The notes beneath the pieces were generated by a model. The model saw nothing but the letters and a program-made list of their open reading frames with translations. It did no database searches and was not told the origin of the DNA. The position numbers and the translations under genes are program-made. This document shows positions 25,335 through 34,302 of a stretch of DNA of 64,000 bases, piece after piece. The DNA is from Protaetiibacter sp. (GTDB lineage: Bacteria > Actinomycetota > Actinomycetes > Actinomycetales > Microbacteriaceae): assembly GCA_030150265.1 (NCBI GenBank), contig JASLGG010000021.1, forward strand, positions 1 to 64,000. The letters run 5' to 3'. Numbering within the stretch: the stretch's first letter is position 1; each line of letters begins with the position of its first letter.

Positions 25335-26024
25335 TCATCGCAGCGGGTTGTCGAGCTGCGACAGGCGCAGCACATGACACAGGCCGGTGCGGAACTCCGG
25401 TGCCGGGGGCGGGCAGGCCAGGAACACGGTGAAGGCCACGGGGTGTTCGCTCGTGACGGTTTCGCCGTTCCAGACGCCCTCGCGGTGCCGCGTGCCTTCG
25501 ATCGTGACCGCGGTCGCACCGGCCGCGAGCTGGACGGGCTGGGACTGCTCGACGGCGGTGTCCCACGCTTCGGGCACGAACGAGGACTCCATGGTGAGGT
25601 GCTGGGTGGTGGCGTACTTGCGCAGCTCGATCCACACCTCACGAGACGGCAGATAGGACGCGATGTCGGAGGCGAGGCCGGCCTGTTCGGTGCCGGACGG
25701 GTCGCCCACCGCGAGGATCACGCTGGTGTAGTCCAAGGGCATCAGCTCTGAGCCGGTATCCCACGCGAACAGGGCCTCGGCGACGTTGCGGGCGAACTCG
25801 TCGGGATCGCTGGACGGCGTGACCCGCGGCAGCCGTGGCGTGCCCGGTCCGGTCTCGCCCGGCGCGGTGACCGTGGGGTCTGCTCCGGGATCGGGGGCGG
25901 CGGGTCGTTGAGGGCCGGCGAATAGCCCGTAGAAGCCGATGCCGACCAGGATCAGCAGGACGAGGCCGGCGGCGATCACGGCGATCAGGCGGCCACGGGA
26001 CCAGGAGGCGGGATTCGTCTTCAT
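25335..26024 (-). CDS. VirB8/TcpC-like membrane-anchored transfer protein
   Basis: A 229-residue protein with one membrane helix (about 12-33), a Pro/Thr-rich linker and an extracytoplasmic domain of about 160 residues (DEFARNVAEALFAWDTGS...). The helix-linker-NTF2-like layout fits TcpC/VirB8 scaffold proteins, and the sequence similarity itself is weak. The ATG at 26024 is chosen because it opens just before the membrane helix. It lies 13 bp upstream of the hydrolase gene in the same operon. Confidence 0.65.
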   Translation of the reverse strand: MKTNPASWSRGRLIAVIAAGLVLLILVGIGFYGLFAGPQRPAAPDPGADPTVTAPGETGPGTPRLPRVTPSSDPDEFARNVAEALFAWDTGSELMPLDYTSVILAVGDPSGTEQAGLASDIASYLPSREVWIELRKYATTQHLTMESSFVPEAWDTAVEQSQPVQLAAGATAVTIEGTRHREGVWNGETVTSEHPVAFTVFLACPPPAPEFRTGLCHVLRLSQLDNPLR

Positions 26025-26074
26025 ATCGCCAGGTGCTCGCCTCCCCGAACGACGAGAGCGACGGCGGGCTTGGG

Positions 26075-27094
26075 TCAGAGGGCGCGCAGCAGTGGCCGAC
26101 CGGCCGGTTCGGCGGCGATAGTGGTGCGGGCGGTGCGGAGCTGATCGGCGAACTCGGTGGTGCCCTCGACGGTGGCGAAGAACGCCTCGGCCTGCTCGTC
26201 GGTGAGTTCGACGGCCAGCTCGTCCACGTCGTAGTGGGTCCACCACGCTTCCAGGTCGCCCCAGGTCAGCACGAACGCACGAACCGGGTACCGCGCCGGC
26301 CTCTCGTCCTCGGCGGCTGGGCGACGCTTCGGCGGGGCCGGCTTCGTTGCTTTGCTGGTCTTGGCGGCGTGGACGCGCGCCAGGGCTTCGTCGGCCAGCT
26401 CGTGCAACCGCCGGTCCCGCTCGCTGTCGGCCTCGGCTCGGGTGTCGCGGAGGCGCTGGAAGATCGGGTTGACCGCCGCGCCGTCCTCGATCTGCGCCAG
26501 CCCGTCCCGCGCCTGGACGCGGATCGTCTCGTGGGTGCTCGGGTCGTCGGCCAGGTGTTGCAGGTAGCCGATCTGTTCCAGCCGGCTGTAGGACGCCGAG
26601 CCGGTCACCATCCGCGCCGCCTGTGTCCGAGCGTCCCCGAGCTGGTGCGAGTCGGATGGTCCCGCTGAATCGGCGGGACCATGCTGTCCCGGCTCGTGGC
26701 CCTCGTGGAACTGGGTCTTGGCCTTGCGACGGGCGGCATCCTCGGCCATGAGTTCCTTGATCTCCCGGTACAAGGCGGCGGCCTCGATCGGGGTGAGCGG
26801 CTTGTGGAGCTGGTTGTCGTCCTGCTCGGCCAGCAGATGCCCCAGCCGGTCCGAGATACCGCTACGGACCCACACGCTGACGCGGCGCCAGCCGAGCTTC
26901 TTGATCGCCGCCATCCGGCGTGCCCCACACACCAGCACCCCATCCGGGGTGATCGTCGGCGGCTGCAATAGCCCATTCCGGTCGATCGACGCCGCGAGCG
27001 CGTCCAGGTCGCCCAGGTCCGTGCGGTGTCGCTGGCCGACAGTGATGGAGTCCACCGCCCGCTCCAGCTCGATGTGCCCGGCCGGTGCGCTCAT
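26075..27094 (-). CDS. ParB/Spo0J-like protein of the ICE backbone
   Basis: A 339-residue protein with a ParB N-terminal domain: ERAVDSITVGQRHRTDLGDLDALAASIDRNGLLQPPTITPDG, then VLVCGARRMAAIKKLG in place of the usual GERR box. A KorB/HTH-like helical region follows (LTPIEAAALYREIKELM). The C-terminal part (WTHYDVDELAVELTDEQAEAFFATVEG) is conserved in ICE ParB proteins. It probably stabilises the excised form or regulates transfer. No ParA gene is seen nearby. Its start overlaps the gene at 27091 by 4 bp. Confidence 0.85.
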   Translation of the reverse strand: MSAPAGHIELERAVDSITVGQRHRTDLGDLDALAASIDRNGLLQPPTITPDGVLVCGARRMAAIKKLGWRRVSVWVRSGISDRLGHLLAEQDDNQLHKPLTPIEAAALYREIKELMAEDAARRKAKTQFHEGHEPGQHGPADSAGPSDSHQLGDARTQAARMVTGSASYSRLEQIGYLQHLADDPSTHETIRVQARDGLAQIEDGAAVNPIFQRLRDTRAEADSERDRRLHELADEALARVHAAKTSKATKPAPPKRRPAAEDERPARYPVRAFVLTWGDLEAWWTHYDVDELAVELTDEQAEAFFATVEGTTEFADQLRTARTTIAAEPAGRPLLRAL

Positions 27095-27972
27095 CCCGCA
27101 CCCCGCGCCTTCGTCGTGCCCGGCGCGGCCAGGGAGAGGGTCAGCACGAGGTCGTCATCTCGCAGCAGCACCGGCAGCGTCTCGCCGATCAGCAGCCGCA
27201 ACAGCACGCCGCGGCCCGCGCCGGTCGGCGCGAGCGCCGGGTCCGGGCAGCCGAGCAGAGCGCGCAGCAGCACCGCCCAGGAGCGTCCCGGAAGGTCGAC
27301 CAGGGCTCTGGCGTGCTTGTCGCGTCGCAGCGTCTCGTAGGCGGTGTGCCGGTTCCCGACGCGGGTCAGCGCCACGCAGACGTGCTCCACCGCCGAGCGT
27401 GCCGTGCCCTCGGGCCAGTCCAACAACATCAACAGCGTGATCGCGTCCTCGACCGCCGACGCCGCCGTGGTTGCCGCCGGCCCGGCCGGTGCCTGCTCCG
27501 GGGTGTCGTCGCGGTCGTGGGCGTCCTTGATCTGGAACGCGGGATGGTAGTCGCTCAGGACGTTCTCGCGGTCGGAGAGCCGTTCGGGGTCGTGGAAGAT
27601 CGAGTAGCGGGGCCGGCGTGCCTGGTGGGTCGAGCACAGCAGACCTTGGCCGCGTTCCTCGGCGATGCAGGTGATCCTCACCGCGTGCGTGATGACCGCC
27701 CACGGGTCATCGGCGGTGCGGGCGGCCTGGGTGCGCATCACGTCGAACGCCGCCGACGCGGCCTCCCAAGGATCGAGCCGGTGCTTGTGCGCCAGCGCCG
27801 CGTACTTGTCGGCCGCGAACGCCATCAGCTCTGCCGCTACCGGGTCGTGCCCCCAGGCGCCGCGACCGGCGGCGTGCAGCCGTTTCAGCAGGGCACGCAA
27901 GCCCTCGCTGGTGCGGTAGTCCTCAGCCGGCCGGCCGCTGGTCTCGCTCATGGTGCTGGTGTCGTTGGTCAT
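27091..27972 (-). CDS. conserved ICE protein, unknown function
   Basis: A 293-residue soluble, mostly helical protein (HDPVAAELMAFAADKYAALAHKH, DPWEAASAAFDVMRT). The middle shows SIFHDPERLSDRE, and the C-terminus an LLRALLGCPDPALAPTGAGRGVLLRLLIGE segment. I recognise this only as a companion of ParB in actinobacterial conjugative elements. The ATG at 27972 is preceded by GGGAGG about ten bases upstream. It is co-transcribed with parB. Confidence 0.62.
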   Translation of the reverse strand: MTNDTSTMSETSGRPAEDYRTSEGLRALLKRLHAAGRGAWGHDPVAAELMAFAADKYAALAHKHRLDPWEAASAAFDVMRTQAARTADDPWAVITHAVRITCIAEERGQGLLCSTHQARRPRYSIFHDPERLSDRENVLSDYHPAFQIKDAHDRDDTPEQAPAGPAATTAASAVEDAITLLMLLDWPEGTARSAVEHVCVALTRVGNRHTAYETLRRDKHARALVDLPGRSWAVLLRALLGCPDPALAPTGAGRGVLLRLLIGETLPVLLRDDDLVLTLSLAAPGTTKARGAG

Positions 27973-28064
27973 GGTCTGGGCACCTCCCGACGGCGAGGTG
28001 CACCCGCAGACGACTGCGGGTCTCGCCTTTGTGGAGTGGGCGCTCATGACTCATCACCACCCGG

Positions 28065-28469
28065 CTACCTCATGCCGACCCCGGAGCGGCGCGGTCCCTG
28101 CTCGGCGCCACCGCGACGGCCGAACGCGCTCAGAGGAGGCAGACGCTTGGCTCGCTCGGCGACCCAGCGGGCGCCCTTCTCGATCGGGGCGCGGACGAGA
28201 CGGTTCATCTCGGCGGTCCGGTCGATGCCCCGGCGGGACAGCGCGCCGCCGCCTTGGGCGATCAGGTCGGTCGGGCGCACCCAATCCACGCCCCGGCCCC
28301 GTACCCGCGCCAGCTTCTCCTTCGCGGCCTTGCGGGACGCGGCGTCCTTGACCGCATCCGGCGTCCCCGCTGCTTCGGTCGCCTCGGCCGGGTCCGGGTT
28401 GTTCCGCGCAGGGGGCGGCGGCTCGGGCTCGGAGCGATGCTGCTCCCGCATCCGGTCCTCATCGTTCAT
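28065..28469 (-). CDS. small basic ICE protein of unknown function
   Basis: A 134-residue hydrophilic protein. The first 45 residues are Glu/Pro-rich and probably disordered; the rest is basic (KEKLARVRGRGVDWVRPTDL, EKGARWVAERAKRLPPL). It could bind nucleic acid, but no domain is recognised. It overlaps the DUF2637 gene by 4 bp, placing it in the ParB/primase operon. Confidence 0.6.
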   Translation of the reverse strand: MNDEDRMREQHRSEPEPPPPARNNPDPAEATEAAGTPDAVKDAASRKAAKEKLARVRGRGVDWVRPTDLIAQGGGALSRRGIDRTAEMNRLVRAPIEKGARWVAERAKRLPPLSAFGRRGGAEQGPRRSGVGMR

Positions 28470-29176
28470 GGCGGGGCTCCTTCCATCTCGGGCTGCGACC
28501 CGGACGGGTCCGCCTCATCGGACTGGTGAGCACGAGGCAGCCAGCGGCCCACCGTCGAGGGATGCACGCCCAGGTGCCGGGCGATGGCCTTGTTCGACCA
28601 GTCCTGTTCTCGCAGCTCTGCCGCGAGCGCCCGACGATCCGGCCCGCCGTCCGCGTCCGCAGCGGTGACGCCTGCCGCCTTAGGTGGCGGGGTGAGAGAT
28701 GCCGTCTCGCTCTGTGGCAACGGGGTGATCGGCTCGACCGCCGGCGGCACCTCGAGCGCGGTAGCGGGGCGTGTGGTGGCGCGGGTCAGCACGACGGTCA
28801 GATGCGTGATCGCCAGCAGCACGACCGGCGGCACGGCGGCGACCGCGGCCGCGAGCGGTCCGGGCACGTCGGCGTCGGCCGCGACCACCGCGTGCAAGCT
28901 GTTCGCTGTCACCGACACCGCGGCGCCGCCGACCAGCAACGCCCACGGATACCACGCCGCTCGCTCCCCGGCGAGGGCGACGACGGCGACCGTGGAGACC
29001 ACGATCACGCCGTCGACGATCAGCGGCCACGCCCATGCCTGCCCGGTCCCGATCCCGGAGCGGCGGGCAAGGTCGGCCAGGGACGTGAACGACAACCAGA
29101 ACGCGCCGGCAGCGATGAACACCGTCCCGGCGACCGAGGTGATGACCGCCCATCGGCGGCCGCGTAGTTCCTTCAT
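28466..29176 (-). CDS. DUF2637 membrane protein with C-terminal helix-turn-helix
   Basis: A 236-residue protein. Four membrane helices (about 10-130) include AFWLSFTSLADLA and GQAWAWPLIVDG, the hallmark of DUF2637 (Spd-like proteins of actinomycete elements). The tail carries an HTH-like segment DWSNKAIARHLGVHPSTVGRWL. A membrane-tethered DNA-binding protein could place element DNA near the transfer apparatus; this is an inference. Its start overlaps the prim-pol stop by 4 bp. Confidence 0.82.
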   Translation of the reverse strand: MKELRGRRWAVITSVAGTVFIAAGAFWLSFTSLADLARRSGIGTGQAWAWPLIVDGVIVVSTVAVVALAGERAAWYPWALLVGGAAVSVTANSLHAVVAADADVPGPLAAAVAAVPPVVLLAITHLTVVLTRATTRPATALEVPPAVEPITPLPQSETASLTPPPKAAGVTAADADGGPDRRALAAELREQDWSNKAIARHLGVHPSTVGRWLPRAHQSDEADPSGSQPEMEGAPP

Positions 29177-30087
29177 GGCAGCCCCCGCGTGGCGGGCGCC
29201 CGCTGCTGCACGTTCCCGCGAGCGAACTCGCCCGAAGCCGGTGCGGCGGGACGGTCCCGCCGGGCTCCGGCGCCGACGCTGCGATAGGCGCTGTAGACGG
29301 TGCGGGTGATTTCCCGCTCCCCGAAGTCCGACTGCGCGGCCGTCACCATCGCGTCCAAGGCATCCGTGAGCGGCACCCCGCCCTCGGCCAACCGGCACGA
29401 GGCCCAAAAGAGTTTGAGGTTGCGGTCGGTGGCCTGCCGGCCCAGCCACGTTGCCAGCCGCTCCGCGTCCTCCCGCCGCACCGGCCCGCCGAGGCGCGGC
29501 CGGGGCGCGGGCCGAGGATCGAGGAAGTCCCGCAGCCGGCCCGCATCTATCGGCCGGGCAGCACCGGCCGCGACCTGCTCGATCCGGTACGGGGTGCGCA
29601 CGCCGTCGAGCCGCAGCAGCGAGGGCGGGGCGATGATGTAGCCGCCGCCCCCGCGACAGTCGATGCCGACCTTCCCGGCCTGCCAGCATCGTTGCGCCTG
29701 GTGCGGGTCGGCGGGGAAGTAGGCGTGCTGGCCGCCGGTCGGCGTGCGCACGACCGCCAACGGCTCGGGGATCAGCCCGGCCCGCGCCGCCCGCGCATAG
29801 GCGGCATACCCGTTGACGCCGTGCACATCCACGTCGATCACGACCAGCCCCGAGACGGCGCCGGTCGGGATGCCGATGTTCGCGGTCGGCCGCGACCGCC
29901 ACCACCCCTCAACCCGGGCCAGGTCGACGCTGGCCTCATGGAACCCGCGCTCCGGGATCGGCCGCTTCCCGGCCGGCGCGCAAGGGAACACCGGCACCCC
30001 GGCTCGCGCCAGCTCACGCGCCGCGACCGGCAACGGCGCCCCGTCGAGCTGACCGAAAACAGCGGCAGCCGTGGCGGGGGCGACCAT
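29173..30087 (-). CDS. bifunctional DNA primase/polymerase (prim-pol) N-terminal type
   Basis: A 304-residue protein with the prim-pol pattern: VPVFPCAPAGKRPIPERGF near residue 30, GIPTGAVSGLVVIDVDVHG with the metal-binding Asp pair, then VVRTPTGGQHAYF with the conserved His, and GIDCRGGGGYIIAPPS. The helicase part found in larger relatives is absent. It should prime synthesis after transfer or during element replication. The ATG at 30087 shares a base with the ArdC stop and has GGAGG five bases upstream. Confidence 0.85.
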   Translation of the reverse strand: MVAPATAAAVFGQLDGAPLPVAARELARAGVPVFPCAPAGKRPIPERGFHEASVDLARVEGWWRSRPTANIGIPTGAVSGLVVIDVDVHGVNGYAAYARAARAGLIPEPLAVVRTPTGGQHAYFPADPHQAQRCWQAGKVGIDCRGGGGYIIAPPSLLRLDGVRTPYRIEQVAAGAARPIDAGRLRDFLDPRPAPRPRLGGPVRREDAERLATWLGRQATDRNLKLFWASCRLAEGGVPLTDALDAMVTAAQSDFGEREITRTVYSAYRSVGAGARRDRPAAPASGEFARGNVQQRAPATRGLP

Positions 30088-31184
30088 CACAGCCTCCGTC
30101 CCGACCCGACCGGAGCCGCCGGCGTCTCCCGTTCCGGCAGCGGCTCGACCCGGCGCGCGGCCTGCTCTGGCGTCTCCTGAGACGGCGACGTGCGCTCCGG
30201 GCCACCGGCACGCAGGGACAACGGGTTGCCGTTGCCGAGCTGGGCGGTGTCGAGCTTGTCGAGAACGTCGAATGCGGTGCTGCGCACCTGCTCGCCCGTA
30301 GCGCGCACGACCGCCACGGGGTCTTTCCCATCCACGTTGGCCGCCCATCCGGCGACATACGGAATCGTGTATTCGCTGGTGTCCATGCCGTGCGCGGCGG
30401 CGATCATCAGCGCGACAGACTCGGCCCGTACCTCGCTGATTCCTCGATGCTCGCGGGCGTCGTCTCGCTGGTTCGGGCGATCCAGCCGAACATGCGCCAG
30501 CTCGTGCGCGAGGGTCTTGACCTGCGCGGCCGGGTCCATATCCGCGCAGACCATCACCTGGCGGGTCTCGAAATCCGTGCAGCCGTTCGCGCCCCGCTCG
30601 ATGCGGTCGCGCGGCATCCGCAGCACCTCGAACCCCAGCGACTCCGCCTGCTCGGTCAGGCCCTCCCACAGCCCAGCGGGGGCTTCGCCTTCAAGCAGCC
30701 TCGGACGTGGCAGCTCGGGAAGCGGGTCTCCGTGCGTTCGGGACACGTCCCACACATAGGCCGGCACGACGCTGACGATCCGCCTGCGCACGACCTCGCC
30801 CGGCCGCGGCTTCTCCCACTTCCCCAGCCGTCGCCACGACGTCGGATCGCGCGGAGTCGCCGATGCGAACCTCGCCTTGACCGGACCGCGAATCCGATAG
30901 CCGCCATCCTTCTCCGGCCAGCGACCCATCTTCCGCCAATCGTTGTACCCGGCAACCCACGTCGGCGTCGGCGTCGGCACCCGGCCCTGCTCATAGGCTT
31001 CCAAGTGCTGCGCCCAAATCAGCAGCGTGTTGTTGAACGAGCGCGTGCGGAACCTCGCCGCGAACTCGATCGCACGCCGCCAGTCATCCCCCGACACCAG
31101 TTCCTCGACCGACTGCACGATGCGTTCTTCCAGCGCGTCGAGCGTCGCTTGCCGCGCCGCCTGCTTGTCCTCGTTCGCAGCCAT
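30087..31184 (-). CDS. ArdC-like antirestriction / ssDNA-binding metalloprotein
   Basis: A 365-residue protein with an N-terminal ArdC-type domain (SFNNTLLIWAQHLEAY, VAGYNDWRKMGRWPEKDGGYRI) and a zincin motif HELAH at about 240 followed by ISEVRAESVA. ArdC proteins bind single-stranded DNA entering the recipient and protect it from restriction. It is the first gene of the long minus-strand transfer operon, fitting early expression. The ATG at 31184 has GGGAGG seven bases upstream. Confidence 0.85.
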   Translation of the reverse strand: MAANEDKQAARQATLDALEERIVQSVEELVSGDDWRRAIEFAARFRTRSFNNTLLIWAQHLEAYEQGRVPTPTPTWVAGYNDWRKMGRWPEKDGGYRIRGPVKARFASATPRDPTSWRRLGKWEKPRPGEVVRRRIVSVVPAYVWDVSRTHGDPLPELPRPRLLEGEAPAGLWEGLTEQAESLGFEVLRMPRDRIERGANGCTDFETRQVMVCADMDPAAQVKTLAHELAHVRLDRPNQRDDAREHRGISEVRAESVALMIAAAHGMDTSEYTIPYVAGWAANVDGKDPVAVVRATGEQVRSTAFDVLDKLDTAQLGNGNPLSLRAGGPERTSPSQETPEQAARRVEPLPERETPAAPVGSGRRL

Positions 31185-31404
31185 CGTCTGACCTCCCTCC
31201 GCCAGGGCCACTCCGAGAGGGAGCAACCGTGCGACCACGAGGTACGCCGGGAGGATCAGGAAGACGAGACGGACGACGGAACGATGCTTCGGACCGTCAG
31301 GCTCCGCGATGAACCCGACGAGTCCCTACCGGATTACAGGATCAGAGCGGGCGCGGCCGGTCTTCACGCCGATGCTGCGGTTTTCGCTGGGGCGGATGCA
31401 CGTT
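31185..31404. other. 220-bp gap, likely promoter region of the transfer operon
   Basis: The stretch between the ArdC start and the AraC stop holds no credible gene. It must contain the start region for the ArdC-primase-ParB-T4SS operon running leftward, but no clear -35/-10 pair is visible to me. Confidence 0.4.
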
Positions 31405-32376
31405 TCACCCGGTCGCTTGCGCCGCCCGCCTACGGCTCAGCGCGCGGTACTCGCTCGGCGTGACTCCCACGCTACGGCGGAACTGACGGGCAGCGAAGTC
31501 AGAATCACCCCAGCCGACTTCCCTAGCGATTGCGACGATCGGTGCGTTCGTGGTGCGCAGAAGTCCCGCCATGCGCTCGACGCGGAGCATCGTCAAGTAC
31601 GCAATGGGAGACTTACCGTACGCTTCGATAAACACGCGACCGACCTGCGACTTCGACAGATGAAACTGCTCGGCAAGATCAGTCATCGACCAGTGGCGCG
31701 CAGGGTTCGCGCGCATCTGTTCGGCGATGTCGCGTGCTTCGGTGCGCAAAGGGGCGACGGGTCGACGCCGTGGCGAGGATGGGCAGTTCTTCGCACGCTG
31801 CGTTGGCGAGGTACGGATGGATGACGTAGTGATGAAGGGTGCCACGACATGCGCGAGTGAAAACCAGAGAGCTTGCATCCGATAGAAGTTCTCCACTGGT
31901 CGATGCTCAACGCTCAGCGCGACCAGTTCATCAAGCCACGGCGTCAACATTCCGACTCGTTCCATGCCAAGTCTGAGAACCTGCGCAGGCTCTGTGTAGA
32001 TCGTGGCGGCGAAGTCATGGGCATCAAGACGGTCCGTCACCAGCCCGACATGTTGCCAATAGACCTGGTCGATTAGGTAATCAGCATCCACACAGAGTGT
32101 TGTAACCGTGATCCGTCCCTCTGGCTCGCCGCCGCACAGCACGTTGGAACTGAGGAGTATCACGTCGCCCACGGAGACGAACTTCTGGCCGAACTCGCAG
32201 AACAGACGAGCCGAGCCATCGCGAATTACGACCACCTTCACGAAGTCGAAGGCCTTCGGGTCGAGCGGTCGGCGGAATGAACTGCTCCGCGCGACGATCG
32301 GTGAGAACGTGGTCGTTCTCCGATCGTCCGAACTGCGATCGACGCGGCCTCTCGGCATCTGACCGGTGTGACTCAC
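31405..32376 (-). CDS. AraC-family transcriptional regulator
   Basis: A 323-residue protein with an N-terminal cupin-like sensing region (about 25-130) and a C-terminal double HTH of the AraC type: HWSMTDLAEQFHLSKSQVGRVF and NAPIVAIAREVGWGDSDFAARQF ending VGVTPSEYR. The start is a GTG at 32376 that overlaps the stop of the upstream reductase gene. It ends the three-gene redox operon and may control it. GC content is lower than in the chromosome, consistent with cargo. Confidence 0.85.
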   Translation of the reverse strand: MSHTGQMPRGRVDRSSDDRRTTTFSPIVARSSSFRRPLDPKAFDFVKVVVIRDGSARLFCEFGQKFVSVGDVILLSSNVLCGGEPEGRITVTTLCVDADYLIDQVYWQHVGLVTDRLDAHDFAATIYTEPAQVLRLGMERVGMLTPWLDELVALSVEHRPVENFYRMQALWFSLAHVVAPFITTSSIRTSPTQRAKNCPSSPRRRPVAPLRTEARDIAEQMRANPARHWSMTDLAEQFHLSKSQVGRVFIEAYGKSPIAYLTMLRVERMAGLLRTTNAPIVAIAREVGWGDSDFAARQFRRSVGVTPSEYRALSRRRAAQATG

Positions 32377-33305
32377 TCGGTGACGGAGACGAGCTTGCCG
32401 CCCCGAGGGTTTCTATGAAGCTCAAGCTCCGTAAGAGCTGATACCGCGTCATCCAGAGGCACGGCACGGCCGATCGGCACTTGGACTGCTCCCTGTCCTG
32501 CAGCCCGAGCGACGGCACCGAGGTCAGCGGTGTGCGGTTGGGCGATCAGCACTCGGTACGGACCTGGTATAGCGCTCCGAGCGAACTTCGCGGGTGTGGG
32601 GTTGATGTCGATGAGATGCCCTGTGCGTTTGGTGAGCATTCTCGTCGCCGACTTCGGCAGTGTGCCCGCAGTGTCAAGGATGAGATCGAATTGGCCCGTC
32701 AGCGTCTCCGGATCGAAGTTGAATCCGACGATCGGGTGGACACCCAATGCGCGGGCATCTGCTACTGCGCTGGGGCGGCAGCTACCAGCGACCGAGGCTC
32801 CCAGCGACTGCGCGATCTGGACCGCAGTTCGTCCGACGCCGCCGAGACAGCCGTGAACAAACACAGACTGGCCGGCTTTCACCTCTCCTTCTCGGACTAA
32901 TGCCTGGAAGGCGGTGATTCCGACGGTGGGGAGAGCGGAGGCTTCCAAAAACGAGAGGTTCGTGGGCTTGCTCACAACGCCGTCTTCTTCCACGACGACC
33001 ACCTCTGCAAAGGATCCAGCCGTTTGCGGGCTTGCGCCTCCCAGCACTTCGTCTCCGACCCGTAGCCGGGTGACCGCACTCCCGACGGCTTCGACCACGC
33101 CTGCGAAATCGGTGCCGAAGCCGCGGGGGAAGGCCCGGCCGGTCGCAGCTTGCATGACGCCGTCACGGATCTTCCAGTCCATCGGATTGGCTGAGGCGGC
33201 GTGGACTCGGACGAGTACCTCGTTGGGCCCAGGCGAACGAGGCTCGAATTCTTCCAGCCGCAGAACTTCAGGTCCGCCGTATTGGTGGTATTGGATGCGC
33301 TTCAT
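32373..33305 (-). CDS. quinone oxidoreductase-like zinc-less alcohol dehydrogenase (MDR family)
   Basis: A 310-residue NADPH-dependent oxidoreductase. The N-terminal GroES-like half shows PGPNEVLVRVHAASANPMDWKIRDG and GTDFAGVVEAVG; the nucleotide-binding half shows VFVHGCLGGVGRTAVQIAQ, a GxxGxxG motif. Structural zinc cysteines are absent, as in quinone reductases. The ATG at 33305 is preferred to an in-frame TTG at 33314. It follows the SDR gene almost directly and overlaps the AraC gene by 4 bp. Confidence 0.87.
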   Translation of the reverse strand: MKRIQYHQYGGPEVLRLEEFEPRSPGPNEVLVRVHAASANPMDWKIRDGVMQAATGRAFPRGFGTDFAGVVEAVGSAVTRLRVGDEVLGGASPQTAGSFAEVVVVEEDGVVSKPTNLSFLEASALPTVGITAFQALVREGEVKAGQSVFVHGCLGGVGRTAVQIAQSLGASVAGSCRPSAVADARALGVHPIVGFNFDPETLTGQFDLILDTAGTLPKSATRMLTKRTGHLIDINPTPAKFARSAIPGPYRVLIAQPHTADLGAVARAAGQGAVQVPIGRAVPLDDAVSALTELELHRNPRGGKLVSVTE

Positions 33306-33310
33306 CGCAG

Positions 33311-34240
33311 TCAATCGCTGGTGTCGCCCGTTGCCTGATCGGTCATGACAGTCCCGGAGGTGAGAGGGAAGTGTGTGCTGGTGAGGCGTTCGGACACTTC
33401 CCAGAGCCGACGGGCGACGGCAGGGTCCTTCGCTCCGGCCGATGGTTCTGTGACCGCAGCCGGCCCGCGAACCCCGCCGAGCCAGCTCGGGCCGATGAAG
33501 CTGCCGCCCGGGACGTCACCGACGGCCGCCAGCAGCGTTGGTAGCGACCCGCCTTCTGGACCATGAGCGAGCACGGGCGTGCTGATTGCCGCCAGCGCAT
33601 CGAGGAGCCGATTGCCACTCGTGATCCGGAAACCGGTGGATGCCCAGCCGGGGTGCGCAGAGGAAGCGATTACCGACGAACTCGCTGCGATCAGGCGGCG
33701 CTGCAACTCGAAGGTGAAAAGCAGATTCGCCAGCTTGGATTGACCGTAGGCGCCGAACGGCTCGTACTTCCGACGTTCCCACTGCAGGTCGTCGAAGTTG
33801 ATCTGCGCGGAGCGGTGGGCGGTCGAGGAGATGGTCACGACCCGACTCGTGATCCGATCCAGCAGTAGGTTCGTCAACGCGAAGTGCCCGAGGTGGTTGA
33901 TCCCGAGCTGGAGCTCGAAGCCGTCCGCGGTGTGCTGCAGCTTGTCGGTCATCGTGCCGGCATTGTTGATGAGCACGCTCACGGGACTATCAATGCCTGC
34001 GGCGAAGCTTTGGATCGAGGCGAGTGAAGCGAGATTCAGCGGACGGACATCCACTTCGCCGCTCATCGCGGCTGCTGCCGCGAGGCCCTTGTCTTGGTCT
34101 CTGACGGCGAGAATGAGTCGCGCCCCCTTTGCGGCAAGCGCGACTGCTGCGGCGCGGCCGATGCCGCTGCCCCCGCCGGTGACGATGATGGTGCGGCCGG
34201 TTTGATCCGGCACCTGTGAAGGCGAAGCGAGTGTAGGCAT
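33311..34240 (-). CDS. short-chain dehydrogenase/reductase
   Basis: A 309-residue classical-type SDR. It shows TGGGSGIGRAAA (cofactor loop), LINNAGTM, SSTAHRSA and YGQSKLAN (catalytic Tyr and Lys), and is closest to the retinol-dehydrogenase-like group. It is the first gene of the operon SDR-quinone reductase-AraC. Its ATG lies only seven bases from a strong -10 box, so translation is likely leaderless. The divergent TetR gene probably represses it. Confidence 0.88.
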   Translation of the reverse strand: MPTLASPSQVPDQTGRTIIVTGGGSGIGRAAAVALAAKGARLILAVRDQDKGLAAAAAMSGEVDVRPLNLASLASIQSFAAGIDSPVSVLINNAGTMTDKLQHTADGFELQLGINHLGHFALTNLLLDRITSRVVTISSTAHRSAQINFDDLQWERRKYEPFGAYGQSKLANLLFTFELQRRLIAASSSVIASSAHPGWASTGFRITSGNRLLDALAAISTPVLAHGPEGGSLPTLLAAVGDVPGGSFIGPSWLGGVRGPAAVTEPSAGAKDPAVARRLWEVSERLTSTHFPLTSGTVMTDQATGDTSD

Positions 34241-34302
34241 GGCCTCAATGTATCCAGTGGAAACAATCTTGTCAACGGATACATGATTGGTAGACTCTGT
34301 GC
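34241..34302. promoter_or_regulatory. divergent overlapping promoters with paired operators
   Basis: Leftward promoter: TTGACA (34275-34270), 17-bp spacer, TACATT (34252-34247), 6 bases before the SDR ATG. Rightward promoter: TTGTCA (34269-34274), 16-bp spacer, TAGACT (34291-34296), six bases before the TetR ATG. The -35 boxes overlap. An inverted repeat ATGTATCC (34248-34255)/GGATACAT (34277-34284) covers the left -10 and the right spacer, so one TetR dimer or pair could shut both promoters. Both messages would be leaderless. Confidence 0.75.

Noticed and set aside
26075..27094. The backbone ParB as part of a parABS partition locus
   Set aside because: No ParA ATPase gene or repeated parS-like palindrome is seen near it; only the ParB part can be supported.
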